A DNA stretch of 64,000 bases from contig CAJHNH020008024.1 of the NCBI GenBank assembly GCA_905116865.2, forward strand, positions 188,501-252,500, given 5' to 3'. Within the stretch, counting starts at the first letter, position 1. The number at the start of each line of letters is the position of its first letter. This document shows, in pieces, positions 22,916 to 33,894 of the stretch. The notes below the pieces were generated by a model. It searched no databases. It worked only from the letters and a program-made list of their open reading frames with translations, and was not told the DNA's origin. The DNA is from Candidula unifasciata (lineage: Eukaryota; Mollusca; Gastropoda; Stylommatophora; Geomitridae). The position numbers and the translations under genes were made by a program.

Positions 22916-23115
22916 GACGGTTATGATATAGCACCCGACAGTTATGGTATAGCACCCGACGGTTATGATATAGCACCCGACGGTTATGATATAGCACCCG
23001 ACAGTTATGATATAGCACCCAGCGGTTATGATATAGCACCTGACGGTTATGATATAGCACCCGACAGTTATGATATAGCACCCGACGGTTATGATATAGC
23101 ACCCGAAGGTTATGT
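22916..23115 (+). repeat. 21-bp minisatellite, about 9.5 units
   Basis: Units read GGTTATGATATAGCACCCGA plus one base, with A/G alternation in the GACGG/GACAG part. Because 21 is a multiple of three, a plus frame at 22874-23236 translates to repeated DGYDIAP. There is no other sign of a gene: no domain, signal peptide or splice site that I can support. Confidence 0.93.
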
Positions 23116-23180
23116 AAGCCCTAATCCAGCCGTGACTGGTAGTGAGGACTATAATTCAAGAAGCCGTCGGGTAGGATGCG

Positions 23181-23297
23181 AAACAATTTTTCCCGTTTTG
23201 GTGAGCCGCGGGTGTAAAAAGGTTGAGAAACAATGATCTAGAGCAATGTTATTCAAGCGTTTTACACCTGCGGCCCACCAAAACGGGACAATTGTTT
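23181..23297. repeat. Palindrome: two hAT-like ends head to head
   Basis: The left arm 23181-23235 and right arm 23244-23297 are imperfect inverted copies of about 55 bp, matching at roughly 85% by eye. They share CCCGTTTTGGTG, GGCCGC-like and GTGTAAAA blocks. The centre ATCTAGAG is 8 bp, the length of an hAT target duplication. The inner ends read AGGTTGAGAAACAATG and its mirror, resembling hAT termini with GGTTCTCAACC-type ends. I infer two elements abutting at a shared target site, or a foldback element. Confidence 0.7.
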
Positions 23298-23402
23298 GGA
23301 AGCCCAGCCGACATATACGTAAAAACAGAAACCAGAAAAGACATAGACAGCAGTTGATTTGTTAAAAACCATGGACCCCCCCCCCCCCCTCCTTTAATGG
23401 GT

Positions 23403-23830
23403 TCAGTTGAGTCGAGAACTGGAATCACAGCACTTCACACGCGCTCCGTCCCCCACCTCAGCAGCCAGCGCAGAGTGCCAGTACTAATGGTTCTAGTGGT
23501 AGTTTGGCTGTATGTCCGTCTTGCATTTCCTCTGAGCATAGTGTGCCGGCCGAACCCTCTGGTCCCACCCAGGTGCATCATTCTCTCCAGCCCATAATAG
23601 TTTGGTTTCTCTTCTGACTTGGTTACTTGTTCCCAAAAGGCTCTGACAACATCTGCTTTGTCATGTATCAATTCACCAATCAGCGGTGCAGATCTAGCCA
23701 GTCTGTCTGCCTGTTCAGTCCCCACCACGCCTAGAGAAAAGATCTAAAGTATGCTCACTACCCGCAACCTTGCAAGTGAAGCTTGCCACTCTGCTCGAAG
23801 CTGTCCTGTCTTCACCTTTCCCTTCATATT
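23403..23830 (-). mobile_element. LINE-f: ORF2 C-terminus with RNase H end, copy 2
   Basis: The minus-strand frame reads GTEQADRLARSAPLIGELI, then HDKADVVRAFWEQ, and later TISTGTLRWLLRWGTE. This is the same order as at 10600-11045. Here the RNase H Asp of the GNExAD-like motif is kept (EQAD). Upstream residues (QLRAEW-like, from about 23800) lie in another frame. It is a dead fragment of an RNase H-bearing LINE. Confidence 0.8.
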
Positions 23831-24144
23831 CTATTAGTTTTCCCCTTATATACCCCAGGAAGCAAAGAAGGATAGCATGACTGTGACATTTAAAGTCGAA
23901 CGGATCGACTTCATGGTCTCAGGTTCTATCCAGTGTCGTTTGGTCTTACTCTGTCGAACGGCGAGCTTCATGACGAGAGCTCTGCACATAGCTTCTATGT
24001 AGCTCCAGCGACGATCTCCGTACAAATTTCACTCGGCAACCGTGGAACGAACCGACGACTTTCAGAGCGCTAGGCGAGTGGTTTGACAACTTAGCATGAT
24101 ATTTAACTCAACTGGATAATCGAGGTAGATGGCAAAACATCTCG
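23831..24144. other. No gene seen; possible decayed SINE head
   Basis: AAAGTCGAACGGATCGACTT followed by GGTCTCAGGTTCTATCC resembles 50668-50725 (AAAGTCGAGAGGGTCGACTT, GGGTTTTATTCC). This may be another tRNA-derived repeat. The evidence is too weak to define boundaries. Confidence 0.4.
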
Positions 24145-24402
24145 ATTGCTCCCTGTGTGGGTTCCAGTGCCTTATTAAAGGGAATACACGAACAGACCCA
24201 CTGCCTACCCAAACGCATGTCGTAAGAGTAGACTAATTGGAAGCTTCCTTCCAAGTCGGAGAGCATCCGCCTGAGAGGCAAGGAACAAAGTCTGCACACA
24301 AATGAGTCAGATTTATCAAACGGATTCACACGCAACACGATGTTTCTGACACAGAACTGCAGTCCAGAAGTGGAAGAACAAACAGAACTTTCAGGCAGAG
24401 TT
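24145..24402 (+). mobile_element. rep-A, copy 2, fused to a LINE 3' end
   Basis: Landmarks run in order: GTGTGGGTTCCAG, GCATGTCGTAAGAGTAGACT, CCTGAGAGGCAAGGAAC, AATGAGTCAGAT and GTTTACAGG. At about 24402 the match stops before the usual 3' end, and a LINE coding segment begins with no spacer. Confidence 0.75.
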
Positions 24403-24573
24403 TACAGGGGAAGACCAACAGAGACTCTGGGTAGAATCATTACCGGGAAATGCTCAACTATGGGTCCAATGAATATCCAAGACCTAAATCAGATCGCAAC
24501 GAACAGTCAGACACGGAGAGCTATGATCTCTGCTCTGTGCGCTGTCTTAGGCTCAAGAGGAAAGACTGACTAG
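24403..24573 (+). mobile_element. LINE-g: ORF2 extreme C-terminus
   Basis: The frame reads GRPTETLGRIITGK, then MNIQDLNQIATNSQTRRAM, and ends in RGKTD before TAG at 24571. A GRP-x-T-L motif followed by a short helical segment before the stop is typical of the end of animal LINE ORF2 proteins. It joins rep-A at its left and precedes the TAAC array, consistent with a TAAC-type 3' tail. Confidence 0.6.
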
Positions 24574-24589
24574 TTAACACTAACGAACA

Positions 24590-25891
<1,302 letters not shown>

Positions 25892-26081
25892 CTGAGGTAA
25901 GATGGGAGCGCATTGACTAGATAGCGGACCCATGGCAGGCATAGGAAAAGGTATGGACCGGGCAGGTGTTTCCAATGGAGGAGTAGATGATTCAGGGGGT
26001 GAGGGTGAATCGACAATGCTGACAGGGCTACAATAACTATATGTCTAACTAGGATGTTGCCAGACATGAACACTTTTCGCG

Positions 26082-26610
26082 TGTTTGTTTGTGTACTTAT
26101 TCAACGCATCAACATCATGGCACACGGGTGTAACATAAAGTGATCCGTTCTACTTCTAACTTAAGCCTCAGTTTGAAGAGGATCAGCACAGTACACGAAC
26201 TCCGTTTCACCGGCGAGAATACTGAAATACTTTGGGTAGATTTCTAACTCCCAAATTTTGCCTGAGCAGCGCCGTTATGCTACTCTTTTCCATTTCCAAC
26301 TGCCAGGAGATTTTTTACCTGCGCAACAATACACACGGGCGTCCGGCCGTTCTATTCAGAGACCAGGGGGAAATTGCTAGAAGTTCACTTGAAAAAATGC
26401 CATACGTTGAAACCACTCAGCCCTCCTCCCCCTTTTTCCGCACTGTACAGGTTGCCAAAGAGGAATAGTAAACCAACACTAAACTGACGGCATCAGTCGC
26501 CACGTACTGAGGGTATTGAAGACAGGAAATGAGCGCTTATGGGTTTGTCCTATAAGGTTATGAGGATGATCGGTCGATTATCTAACTCGTTTGACGTTTT
26601 GATCACGCAA
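26082..26610 (+). mobile_element. Interspersed repeat rep-B, longest copy
   Basis: This matches 51985-52350 through CGCATCAACATCATGGCACA, GTTCTACTTCT, CACCGGCGAG, CTGAAATACTTTGGGTAGAT and CAACAATACACACGGGCGTC. Its 3' part (from about 26455) matches 44062-44200 through GAGGAATAGTAAACCAACAC and GAGCGCTTATGG. The 44-kb copy ends in a TAAC tail, so the 3' end is known. A 78-codon open frame inside (26232-26468) has no recognisable product. The family is unknown. Confidence 0.75.
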
Positions 26611-26814
26611 TCTTTAAGAAAGGCCCGGTGACTTATCGGTAAAGCTTTCTGCTCTCTAATCTTGTACCCTAGGCTGAAGAACAATGTTGTTGGCACCTTT
26701 CTGTCATTTTAAAGCCGATAGTGTTACACTGTGTTACAGGATATCATTAGCATGGTAATCATAGCCCACGGCGATGGTGAGTTAGTTAGTTTTTCCTCTT
26801 GAGCTTACTATATA

Positions 26815-27095
26815 TGTATGTATGTCTGTATTGTCTGTCTGTGTGTCTGTGTGTTTGTGTGTCTGTCTGTATGTATGTATGTATGCAGGTAGGTATGTAG
26901 GTAGGCAGGTAGGTAGGTAGATAGTTAGTTAGTTAGTTAGGTAGGTACTCAGGTAGGTAGGTAGGTACTCAGGTAGGTAGGTAGGTATGCAGGCAGGCAG
27001 GCAGACAGGTAGGTAGGTTGGTAGGTAGGTATGTATGTATGTGTGTTTGTGTGTGTATGTATGCATTTATGTATTTATGTATGTATGCATATACA
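26815..27095. repeat. GTAT/GTAG/GTCT compound tetranucleotide array
   Basis: Imperfect blocks of GTAT, GTCT, GTAG, GCAG and GTTA succeed each other, all variants of a G-T-rich tetramer. It is an old compound microsatellite. Confidence 0.93.
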
Positions 27096-27748
27096 TAAAA
27101 TGCCATCTGAAAGCTTTATTGATGCTCTCACATGAGCCTAAGTTACCAGCAACCATGCATGCCTGCCCGCGTCCTTATCAGGATAGCAAAGGTACGTGGT
27201 GAACTCCTGGTTAAAACTCCTTCCTGTAAACGTGTACGGCTCATTTAATCCCCACGTGTTTCTAGGCTTGAGGCCTGGCCCTGCAGCAAGCTGACGTGCG
27301 TGCCCGTTAACCTTCGACAGATTGGCTTCAGGTATCGCATTCACAAGCCGCAGAGCTGGTTTCTCTTTCGCTGCTCACTCAAGTTTCCACCGAGATCACT
27401 GTGAATATTGTAGAACAAGGGTTCTCAAATTGGATATTGCAGTATATCTCTGAGGAGATTGGGAATCGACACGTTGCTTTATGATCTACAGCAAGGCTGC
27501 GTTATCTGTCCCAATTGGAGCAAAACCTGAGATTTTAATTAACTTCTAATTAGTCACCCATTACGACATTGGGAGAGAGGATGCCAGTGATCGATTTCCA
27601 CTAATCTCATACTAGTGGGATCCTAAAGCCCCAACGTGGAAGATTAAGAAAAAATCATAATTACTGTAACAAATATAAAAAAGACAAGTAAAATAGTTTG
27701 GCCGCATTAAAAGACACAAAATGGTGCAGAGTGTGAAACTGATTACCG
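27096..27748. other. No gene seen
   Basis: Ordinary sequence. GGGTTCTCAAATTGGA at 27420 looks like an hAT terminus, but no partner end was found. Confidence 0.45.
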
Positions 27749-28210
27749 TGTTGCTTTAACAAAACCAGTGTTGCGATAACAAAACCAACGTTGCTTCAAC
27801 AAAACCAGCGTTGCTCAAACAAAACCAGTGTTGCTCCAACAAAACCAGTGAAGCTCTAACAAAACCAGTGTTGCTCTAACAAAACCAGTGTAGGTCTAAC
27901 AAAACCAGCGTTGCTCTAACAAAACCAGTGTTGCTCCAACAGAACCAGTGTTGAACCAACAAAACCAGTGTTGCTCCAACAAAACCAGTGTTGCACCAAC
28001 AAAACCAGTGTTGCTCCAACAAAACCAGTGTTGCTCTAACAACACCAGTGTTGAACCAACAAAACCAGTGTTGCTCCAACAAAACCAGTGTTGCACCAAC
28101 AAAACCAGTGTTGCTCCAACAAAACCAGTGTTGCTCTAACAACACCAGTGTTGCTCCAACAAAACCAGTGATGCTCCAACAGAACCAGTGTTGCTCCAAC
28201 AAAACCAGTG
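27749..28210. repeat. 20-bp minisatellite, about 23 units
   Basis: The unit reads TTGCTCCAACAAAACCAGTG with variants TCTAAC, TGAACC and TGCACC. Because 20 is not a multiple of three, each frame cycles through the unit every 60 bp. The absence of stops in that cycle produces long open frames on both strands. Confidence 0.97.
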
Positions 28211-28219
28211 AAGAAGAAT

Positions 28220-29578
28220 TAACAGAGTAACAAGAAGAGCTGACAGAGTAACAAGAAGAGCTGTCAGTGTAACCAGAAGAGCTACCAGTGTAACAAGAAG
28301 AGCTGACAGAGTAACAAGAAGAACTGACAGTGTAACAAGAAGAGCTACCAGTGTAACGAGAAGAGCTACCAGTGTAACAAGAAGAGCTACCAGTGTAACA
28401 AGAAGAGCTACCAGTGTAACAAGAAGAGCTGACAGAATAACAAGAAGAGCTGTCAGTGTAACCAGAAGAGCTACCAGTGTAACAAGAAGAGCTCACAGAG
28501 TAACAAGAGGAGCTGACAGTGTAACCAGAAGAGCTGCTAGTGTAACAAGAAGAGCTGCTAGTGTAACAAGAAGTGCTGACAGTGTAACAAAAAGAGCTGA
28601 CAGAGTAACAAGAAGAACTGACAGTGTAACAAGAAGAGCTACCAGTGTAACGAGAAGAGCTACCAGTGTAACAAGAAGAGCTACCAGTGTAACAAGAAGA
28701 GCTACCAGTGTAACAAGAAGAGCTGACAGAATAACAAGAAGAGCTGTCAGTGTAACGAGAAGAGCTACCAGTGTAACAAGAAAAGCTACCAGTGAAACAA
28801 GAAGTGCTGACAGTGTAACAAAAAGAGCTACCAGTGTAACAAGAAGAGCTACCAGTGTAAGCTGTCAGTGTAACAAGAAGAGCTGTCAGTGTAACAAGAA
28901 GAGCTGCTAGTGTAACAAGAAGAGCTGCTAGTGTAACAAGAAGAGCTATTAGTGTAACAAGAAGTGCTGACAGTGTAACAAAAAGAGCTATTAGTGTAAC
29001 AAGAAGAGCTGCCAGTGTAACAAGAAGAGCTGTCAGTGTAACAAGAAGAGCTGTCAGTGTAACAAAAAGAGCTATTAGTGTAACAAGAAGAGCTGTCAGT
29101 GTAACAAGAAGAGCTACCACGGTAACAAGAAGAGCTATTAGTGTAACAAGAAGAGCTGTCAGTGTAACAAGAAGGGCTGTCAGTGTAACAAGAAGAGATG
29201 TCAGTGTAACAAGAAGAGCTATTAGTGTAACAAGAAGAGCTATTAGTTTAACAAGAAGAACTGTCAGTGTAACAAGAAGAGCTATTAGTGTAACAAGAAG
29301 AGCTACAAGTGTAATAAGAACAGCTATTAGTGTAACAAGAAGAGCTGCAAGTGCAACAAGAAGAGCTGCCAGGATAACAAGAAGAGCTGTCAGTGTAACA
29401 AAAAGAGCTGTCAGTGTAACCAGAAGAGCTGCCAGTGTAACAAGAAGAGCTGTCAGTGTAACAAGAAGAGCTGCCAGTGTAACAAGAAAAGCTGCCAGTG
29501 TAACAAGAAGAGCTGCCACTGTAACAAGAATAACTGCCAGTGTAACAGGAAAAGCTACAAGTGTAAAAAGAAGAGCTA
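28220..29578. repeat. 21-bp minisatellite, about 64 units
   Basis: Units contain AACAAGAAGAGCT followed by a variable pair (GA, AC, GT, GC, AT or CT) and CAGTGT or TAGTGT. It abuts the 20-bp array at about 28210 and shares the CAGTGT and AACAA words with it. On the minus strand, a single 547-codon frame (27876-29519) spans most of both arrays. It reads LLVTLTA-type heptads, then SSCYTGS heptads after a partial unit near 28860, then a 20-residue repeat. I regard the frame as a by-product of the repeats. Confidence 0.97.
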
Positions 29579-30324
29579 AAATTTAAAATGATGAAACCAG
29601 AAGAAGATTAGGACTGAACTCACGTACACATTTTATAATAAAAATTCTCTATATAAGAACATTTGTGAGAAAGGTCAGAGGTGATTAAATGAATTATTTC
29701 CATGATATTGAAAAGACTGCACACGTTTGAAGGAAGTAATTGTAAGCTGTATTGTATGTGGCAAATATTGGCACAACAGTGCGATCAAGATAAAGGATAA
29801 ACAAAATACAAAACACTATTTTGTATGACTGCAATGAATAAAGTGTTGCTCATTATGTTGTATCACAACAATGAACAAACATCTTCCTAACTTCCCCCAA
29901 AAAACGCAAAATGTCACAGCAAATTGTGTGGTCATGATTATTGAGACAGATGCCATTAAGGTTCAAAATGTCAGCAGCGCCTCGACCCTACTTCCAGCAC
30001 CCAGCCAAAGACCAGGGGCTGAGAATCAATGTGGTCAGACCCCAATTATGTCGCAAATTAACATCGTCTCGCGATGGAAGAACAGGGGAGCTAATTTAGC
30101 AGGCAGGCTAGGAGCAAGGGGTTGCGACTCTCGGGGTGAACTTCTCCAAGGGTGAAGTTTGACACCAGTGTTGGCGTTCACAAGGAAGTGTACATTGTTA
30201 TTTCTTCCTTAACAGTTACTAAACCCATACAGAAAAATATAGTGGTACCTCGGAATTCGAACATAATCTGTTCTGATGCGGCGTTCGAATTTCAAATCAT
30301 CGAGCCGCAATGCAATGTTTCCTA
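29579..30324. other. No gene seen
   Basis: Ordinary sequence with a 94-codon open frame (29871-30155) that matches nothing recognisable. Confidence 0.5.
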
Positions 30325-30612
30325 TTGAAACTAAAAGAAAATGACTCTTTATCACGCCTTTCAGGCGTATTGGGTATATAGGGCTAGACCTTTTTTTAAA
30401 GACCAAACGGCACTTAGTGTATGATGTGGTCAGAATTGCGCCGGTCGCCTTTACTTATTATCAGGACTGTACCTGGTACCCAAGACTGGGTCGACATGCG
30501 AAGCGAGGTCATTTTTGAAAAAGAAAATCCGGTCTTTGTCAGGAACCGAACACACAACCTTTTGATCCGCAGGCGAGCGTCTAACCGCTAGACCACGATG
30601 GCTGACTCATTG
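30325..30612 (-). mobile_element. SINE-b, near full length, copy 1
   Basis: Read on the minus strand, the head holds an A box (TGGTCTAGCGGTTAG) and a B box (GTGTTCGGTTCC), so it is tRNA-derived. The body includes GGTCGACCCAG, GGTACAGT and GCAATTCTGACCACATC, and the 3' part holds AAGTGCCGTTTGGTC and CTAGCCCTATA. A second copy in the same orientation follows at 30812-31085. Confidence 0.85.
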
Positions 30613-30811
30613 AAAATAATGGAAACAAAATGAATCTGTTCCAGAGTCGAGGCCGCTAAACTTACATTTTACAATTTACTTTTCTAAATGATATACACTG
30701 TGAATATTGTAACACGCGAGGGTCTCATTGAATACAGATATAAATGAAATATATTTTTAAAAGATATAACAACCATGTATTTACTGTACATTGATCACAA
30801 TTAGTAAAGTA

Positions 30812-31085
30812 GATTTGTCCCCTTTTCCACGCCTTTAGGCACAATGGGCATATAGGGCTAGACCTATATTTTATATACCAATCGGCACTTGGTGAATGAT
30901 GTGATCACCATCACGCTGACCGCCTTCACTTCCCATGACTGCATCTGGTACCCACTCAAGGCTGGGTCGACCCGGGAGCCAAGGTCATTTTTTTAAGAAG
31001 AAAAATGGCTGGCTCTGTCAGGCATTGAGCCCACGACGTTCCGATCCTCAGGCAAGAGTGTAGTCGCTACACCACGGCGACTCCC
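30812..31085 (-). mobile_element. SINE-b, near full length, copy 2
   Basis: Minus-strand head: GTCGCCGTGGTGTAGCGACT (A box) and GGGCTCAATGCC (B box). The shared body blocks are in the same order as at 30325-30612. The 3' part reads GTGCCGATTGG, CTAGCCCTATATGCCC and GGAAAAGGGG. Confidence 0.85.
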
Positions 31086-31588
31086 CTTGATTCAAATGGC
31101 AAATACAAAATGTAGGAACAATGATGATAAAGGGAGATAACTGTTTGGAAGGCGAGTCCCCTTCTATGATAACATCAGTAAATTGTTCTGGTCTTTCGTA
31201 CGGTCACTCCTGCATGGAGTTAACAGAATATTGACGAATGACATTAAAACAAAAAGAGTCCGTTGATTTAAAATTTCATTTTTAACGAGATAATTTGGCC
31301 AGTTTAGGCAAGTTTTATTATGAGCTTGCATTCAGTTTGCTGTTTGACTCATTTGTAAAGTGTTTACTTAGTGTTTACTTAGAGAGTTAGCTGAGTAATC
31401 GTCCCCACATTGGATGAAAATTTTCATTATTTGAAGCCCCACCCTGACTTTTGCCGGAGGCCTTGAATATGACCTAACGGCTGAAAGAGGTTTCTGTGAT
31501 CTCTCCATGGTTAATCCCTATCAGCATGGTGGCACTTTGTGTAACCGGGTGTTTATCGCTTGTGTGATGTTCGTGTGGAGTACAACAT

Positions 31589-31650
<62 letters not shown>

Positions 31651-32341
31651 AGATAATGATGATATTTAGATGCTTGCCAGTCAGCCCATAAATGAATTCT
31701 GTCCGTACTCCATTGTTGTCGATTTCAAGCTGTACGATAGACATGGCCAATAAGACACCTTTTTTGGGGGGTGCTTAGTTGAGCATGTTCTTAGTGCACT
31801 TATATCCATGGCGAGGCGCAGACGCCGTCTGGAGGTGACAGGTTAAATTGCCGGCACGGTACCTATAGAGTTCGATTTTTATGTTGTCTAGTGTTTTCTT
31901 CTATCTTTCTAATTCTTTCTAAGAGAGCCGATCACTACACTTTCTGTTACTTGATTAATTCATAGGTTTTAGCGTTACGATCCATGTCGACGCGGCCGCC
32001 ACGTAGACCTAGGGCGGCTTTTTTCTGTGTTCAATCTGCGCCGCCAGCGGTCCAGGAAAACCCATTCTCGTGGCTTTCCGATATTGGTACGAGAGTCTCG
32101 ACGTGGAAAACATTCACAACGTAATATTATCAATGCTGGGTGTACATTTTCACTACAACCAACATTTATTTTACAGAGGGCTCAATTAGATCACAGTTTT
32201 GAGGACAAATGTACAGGATAGTTTGGTTGCATGCGTATTAGAAAGTCGCAGCCGAACACAAGATAATGCTTATAACAAACCTGCAAATGGCGAAAACTCC
32301 AATTCCCTTCAACTTAATTTTTTTACTGCGAATTAATAAAC

Positions 32342-32374
<33 letters not shown>

Positions 32375-32385
32375 ACTAATATTGT
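31086..32385. other. No gene seen; GA array and C/A homopolymers
   Basis: Contains a GA array at 31591-31649. A CpG-rich patch near 31980-32050 includes adjoining GTCGAC and GCGGCCGC words. A run of 21 C followed by 10 A lies at 32343-32373. No exon can be supported. Confidence 0.5.
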
Positions 32386-32572
32386 TAAAGGTTAGTTGCG
32401 TATCCTTTACAGGACGTTGCAGAACCAACCCTAAGAGCCCCTGGCTGTTGTGTGGTTTTTCTAGGCAAATTTACGTCCAGTAGTTTGCCATTGCTTCCTG
32501 GAGGTCGGCTTTCTTGATACCACTGTCAAAACCAACACAGGGCGCATAGCCCGCAGCTGGGATCGAACCCTA
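32386..32572 (-). mobile_element. SINE-a, minus-strand copy
   Basis: The 3' end is at the left (GTTAAAGGTTAGTTGCGTAT), then GGACGTTGCAGAACC, TTTGCCATTGCTTCC, TTGATACCACTGTC and the B-box complement GGGATCGAACCC. The A-box side is missing beyond 32572, so it is truncated at the 5' end. Confidence 0.85.
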
Positions 32573-33184
32573 TTGCTAAAGACGCCTGTTTAAATCCGAG
32601 TGTCTTACTTTTCTCTGTTTGTGTCTTTCTTCCATCTACCTGAAATAAACCCCAGGTGTTAGGCCTTTCACAGAAAGGGAAGTTTAAAAAAAAAAGAGGG
32701 AAGGGGGGGGGTGGGGGGTGGGGGTGGGGGAGAGGGTTGAAGACTGACGCCGTCTTTCGCAAATAAATATGCTTATTGGCAACCAGGAAGGGCTGATGGG
32801 AAAACAAGAAATCTGAGTCTGCTAATCCACTACATGCTGGTTTTTGACATGTTGAAATGGTAAATGTGTATCCTTGTGTGCAGGGGCCGCTGTTGCCATT
32901 CAGTGATACGGCGGCTACCTACCTATCAGTGTAATTCTGAGGGTAATGGAGGTAGTTGTTTTCATTCTGTATGGCTTCTATTGGCTCTTGTTCTTGTCCC
33001 CCCCCCCCACCCCCCACCAGGCCCTTTATTTGTTATTGTTCTTCTTGCCTTTCTGTCTGTGTTGTTATGGCTGCTCTTCTTCTTCTTCTTCTTCATATTA
33101 TTATTATTATTAATATTATTATTATTATCCAGAGAGGCGATGAAGTGAGTATTATTATTAATATTTATCTTCCTCTGTATCTCT
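32573..33184. other. No gene seen; within the presumed first intron of the FREM-like gene
   Basis: Includes a G-rich block at 32705-32735, a C-rich block near 33000 and ATT repeats at 33094-33128. No next exon of the minus-strand gene was recognised. Confidence 0.5.
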
Positions 33185-33290
33185 TTCTTCTTCTTCTTCT
33201 TCTTCTTCTTCTTCTTCTTCTTCTTCTTCTTCTTCTTCTTCTTCTTCTTCTTCTTCTTCTTCTTCTTCTTCTTCTTCTTCTTCTTTTTCT

Positions 33291-33322
<32 letters not shown>

Positions 33323-33423
33323 TTCTTCTTCTTCTTCTTCTTCTTCTTCTTCTTCTTCTTCTTCTTCTTCTTCTTTTTCTTCTTCTTTTTCTTCTTCTTC
33401 TCTTCTTTTTTTTCTTTTTTTTT
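33185..33423. repeat. TTC/GAA array in the intron next to the FREM-like exon
   Basis: About 235 bp of TTC with a few TTT and CTC breaks, degrading to T runs at the right edge. On the coding strand of the minus-strand gene it reads GAA and begins about 230 bp after the splice donor. Confidence 0.96.
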
Positions 33424-33446
33424 CTACTGCTGGCCGTGTGATGTTG

Positions 33447-33545
33447 AGCTAATGAACCACCAAGTGCCGATTGGTCTATAACATACAGGTCTAGCCCTAT
33501 ATGCCAAATACACCAGAAGGCGGGGAAAAGGGTCCTTTGCTTTAC
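33447..33545 (+). mobile_element. SINE-b, 3' half only
   Basis: AAGTGCCGATTGGTCTATAA, CTAGCCCTATATGCC and GGGAAAAGGGTCCTTT match the 3' parts of full SINE-b copies. It is 5'-truncated and lies within the presumed intron. Confidence 0.8.
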
Positions 33546-33648
33546 GTTGTGGTTATGATTATGACGAAGGTGTTATGATGATGATGATGATTATAAAGGT
33601 GGTGATTATTATGGTGGTGATTATAAAAGATAATAAAAATCGAATGTT

Positions 33649-33654
33649 ACTCAC
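33649..33654 (-). other. Splice donor of the FREM-like exon
   Basis: On the minus strand the exon end ACT is followed by GTGAGTAAC, a close match to the animal donor consensus. Reading past it gives SNIRF and then a low-complexity Ile/Thr string from an ATG/ATT-rich repeat, as expected for intron sequence. Confidence 0.75.
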
Positions 33655-33894
33655 AGTTGGATGCAAACGTCCAACCCTTTGTGTAACAGGGTCTGCTGTA
33701 ACCACCTCCACTCGGCAACCTTCTCCCCTCCTCACCGTAGAAATCACCAGGTCATCTTTATCCAGGTAAGCGGACCGGCCAATTTCAACAACGATCTCCT
33801 TCTGTCTGACCACCAACTGGGCAGACGCCTCACGGGACCACAGCAACATCAGCAGAAGTGTCGTTGTTATGGCGACAAGCGACGCTAAAGTCAT
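33655..33894 (-). CDS. FRAS1/FREM-like extracellular matrix protein, N-terminal coding exon
   Basis: I take the Met at 33894, which starts a signal peptide: MTLASLVAITTTLLLMLLW, then a small-residue site SREASA, with cleavage likely after ASA at residue 25. The mature start QLVVRQKEIVVEIGRSAYLD, then DDLVI, GEGCRVEVV and ADPVTQRVGRLHPT, follows the N-terminal pattern of FREM/FRAS1 proteins (a GRS-x-x-L/W-L step, G-x-x-C, and a D-P/A-x-x-QR-x-GRL motif). The exon ends on a whole codon at 33655, followed by GTGAGT. The ATG context has A at -3. The same frame continues upstream to a Met at 34059, but that part matches nothing and would displace the signal peptide. FREM proteins are large secreted or membrane-anchored basement-membrane components with CSPG repeats; those would be encoded further left. 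The member cannot be decided from 80 residues. Confidence 0.75.

Noticed and set aside
22874..23236. 120-codon frame with DGYDIAP repeats as a short tandem-repeat protein
   Set aside because: A 21-bp period keeps any frame open. Flanking residues have no domain or signal peptide, and the frame runs into the hAT-like palindrome.
27876..29519. 547-codon open frame as a repetitive protein gene
   Set aside because: It is made entirely of minisatellite units, changes repeat type at array and unit junctions, and has no flanking gene structure. I list it only as a finding to test.
31986..32000. Adjoining SalI and NotI sites (GTCGACGCGGCCGC) as a cloning linker or vector join
   Set aside because: No vector sequence surrounds them, and the flanks are ordinary genomic DNA. 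A chance CpG-rich word is more likely, though vector screening would settle it.
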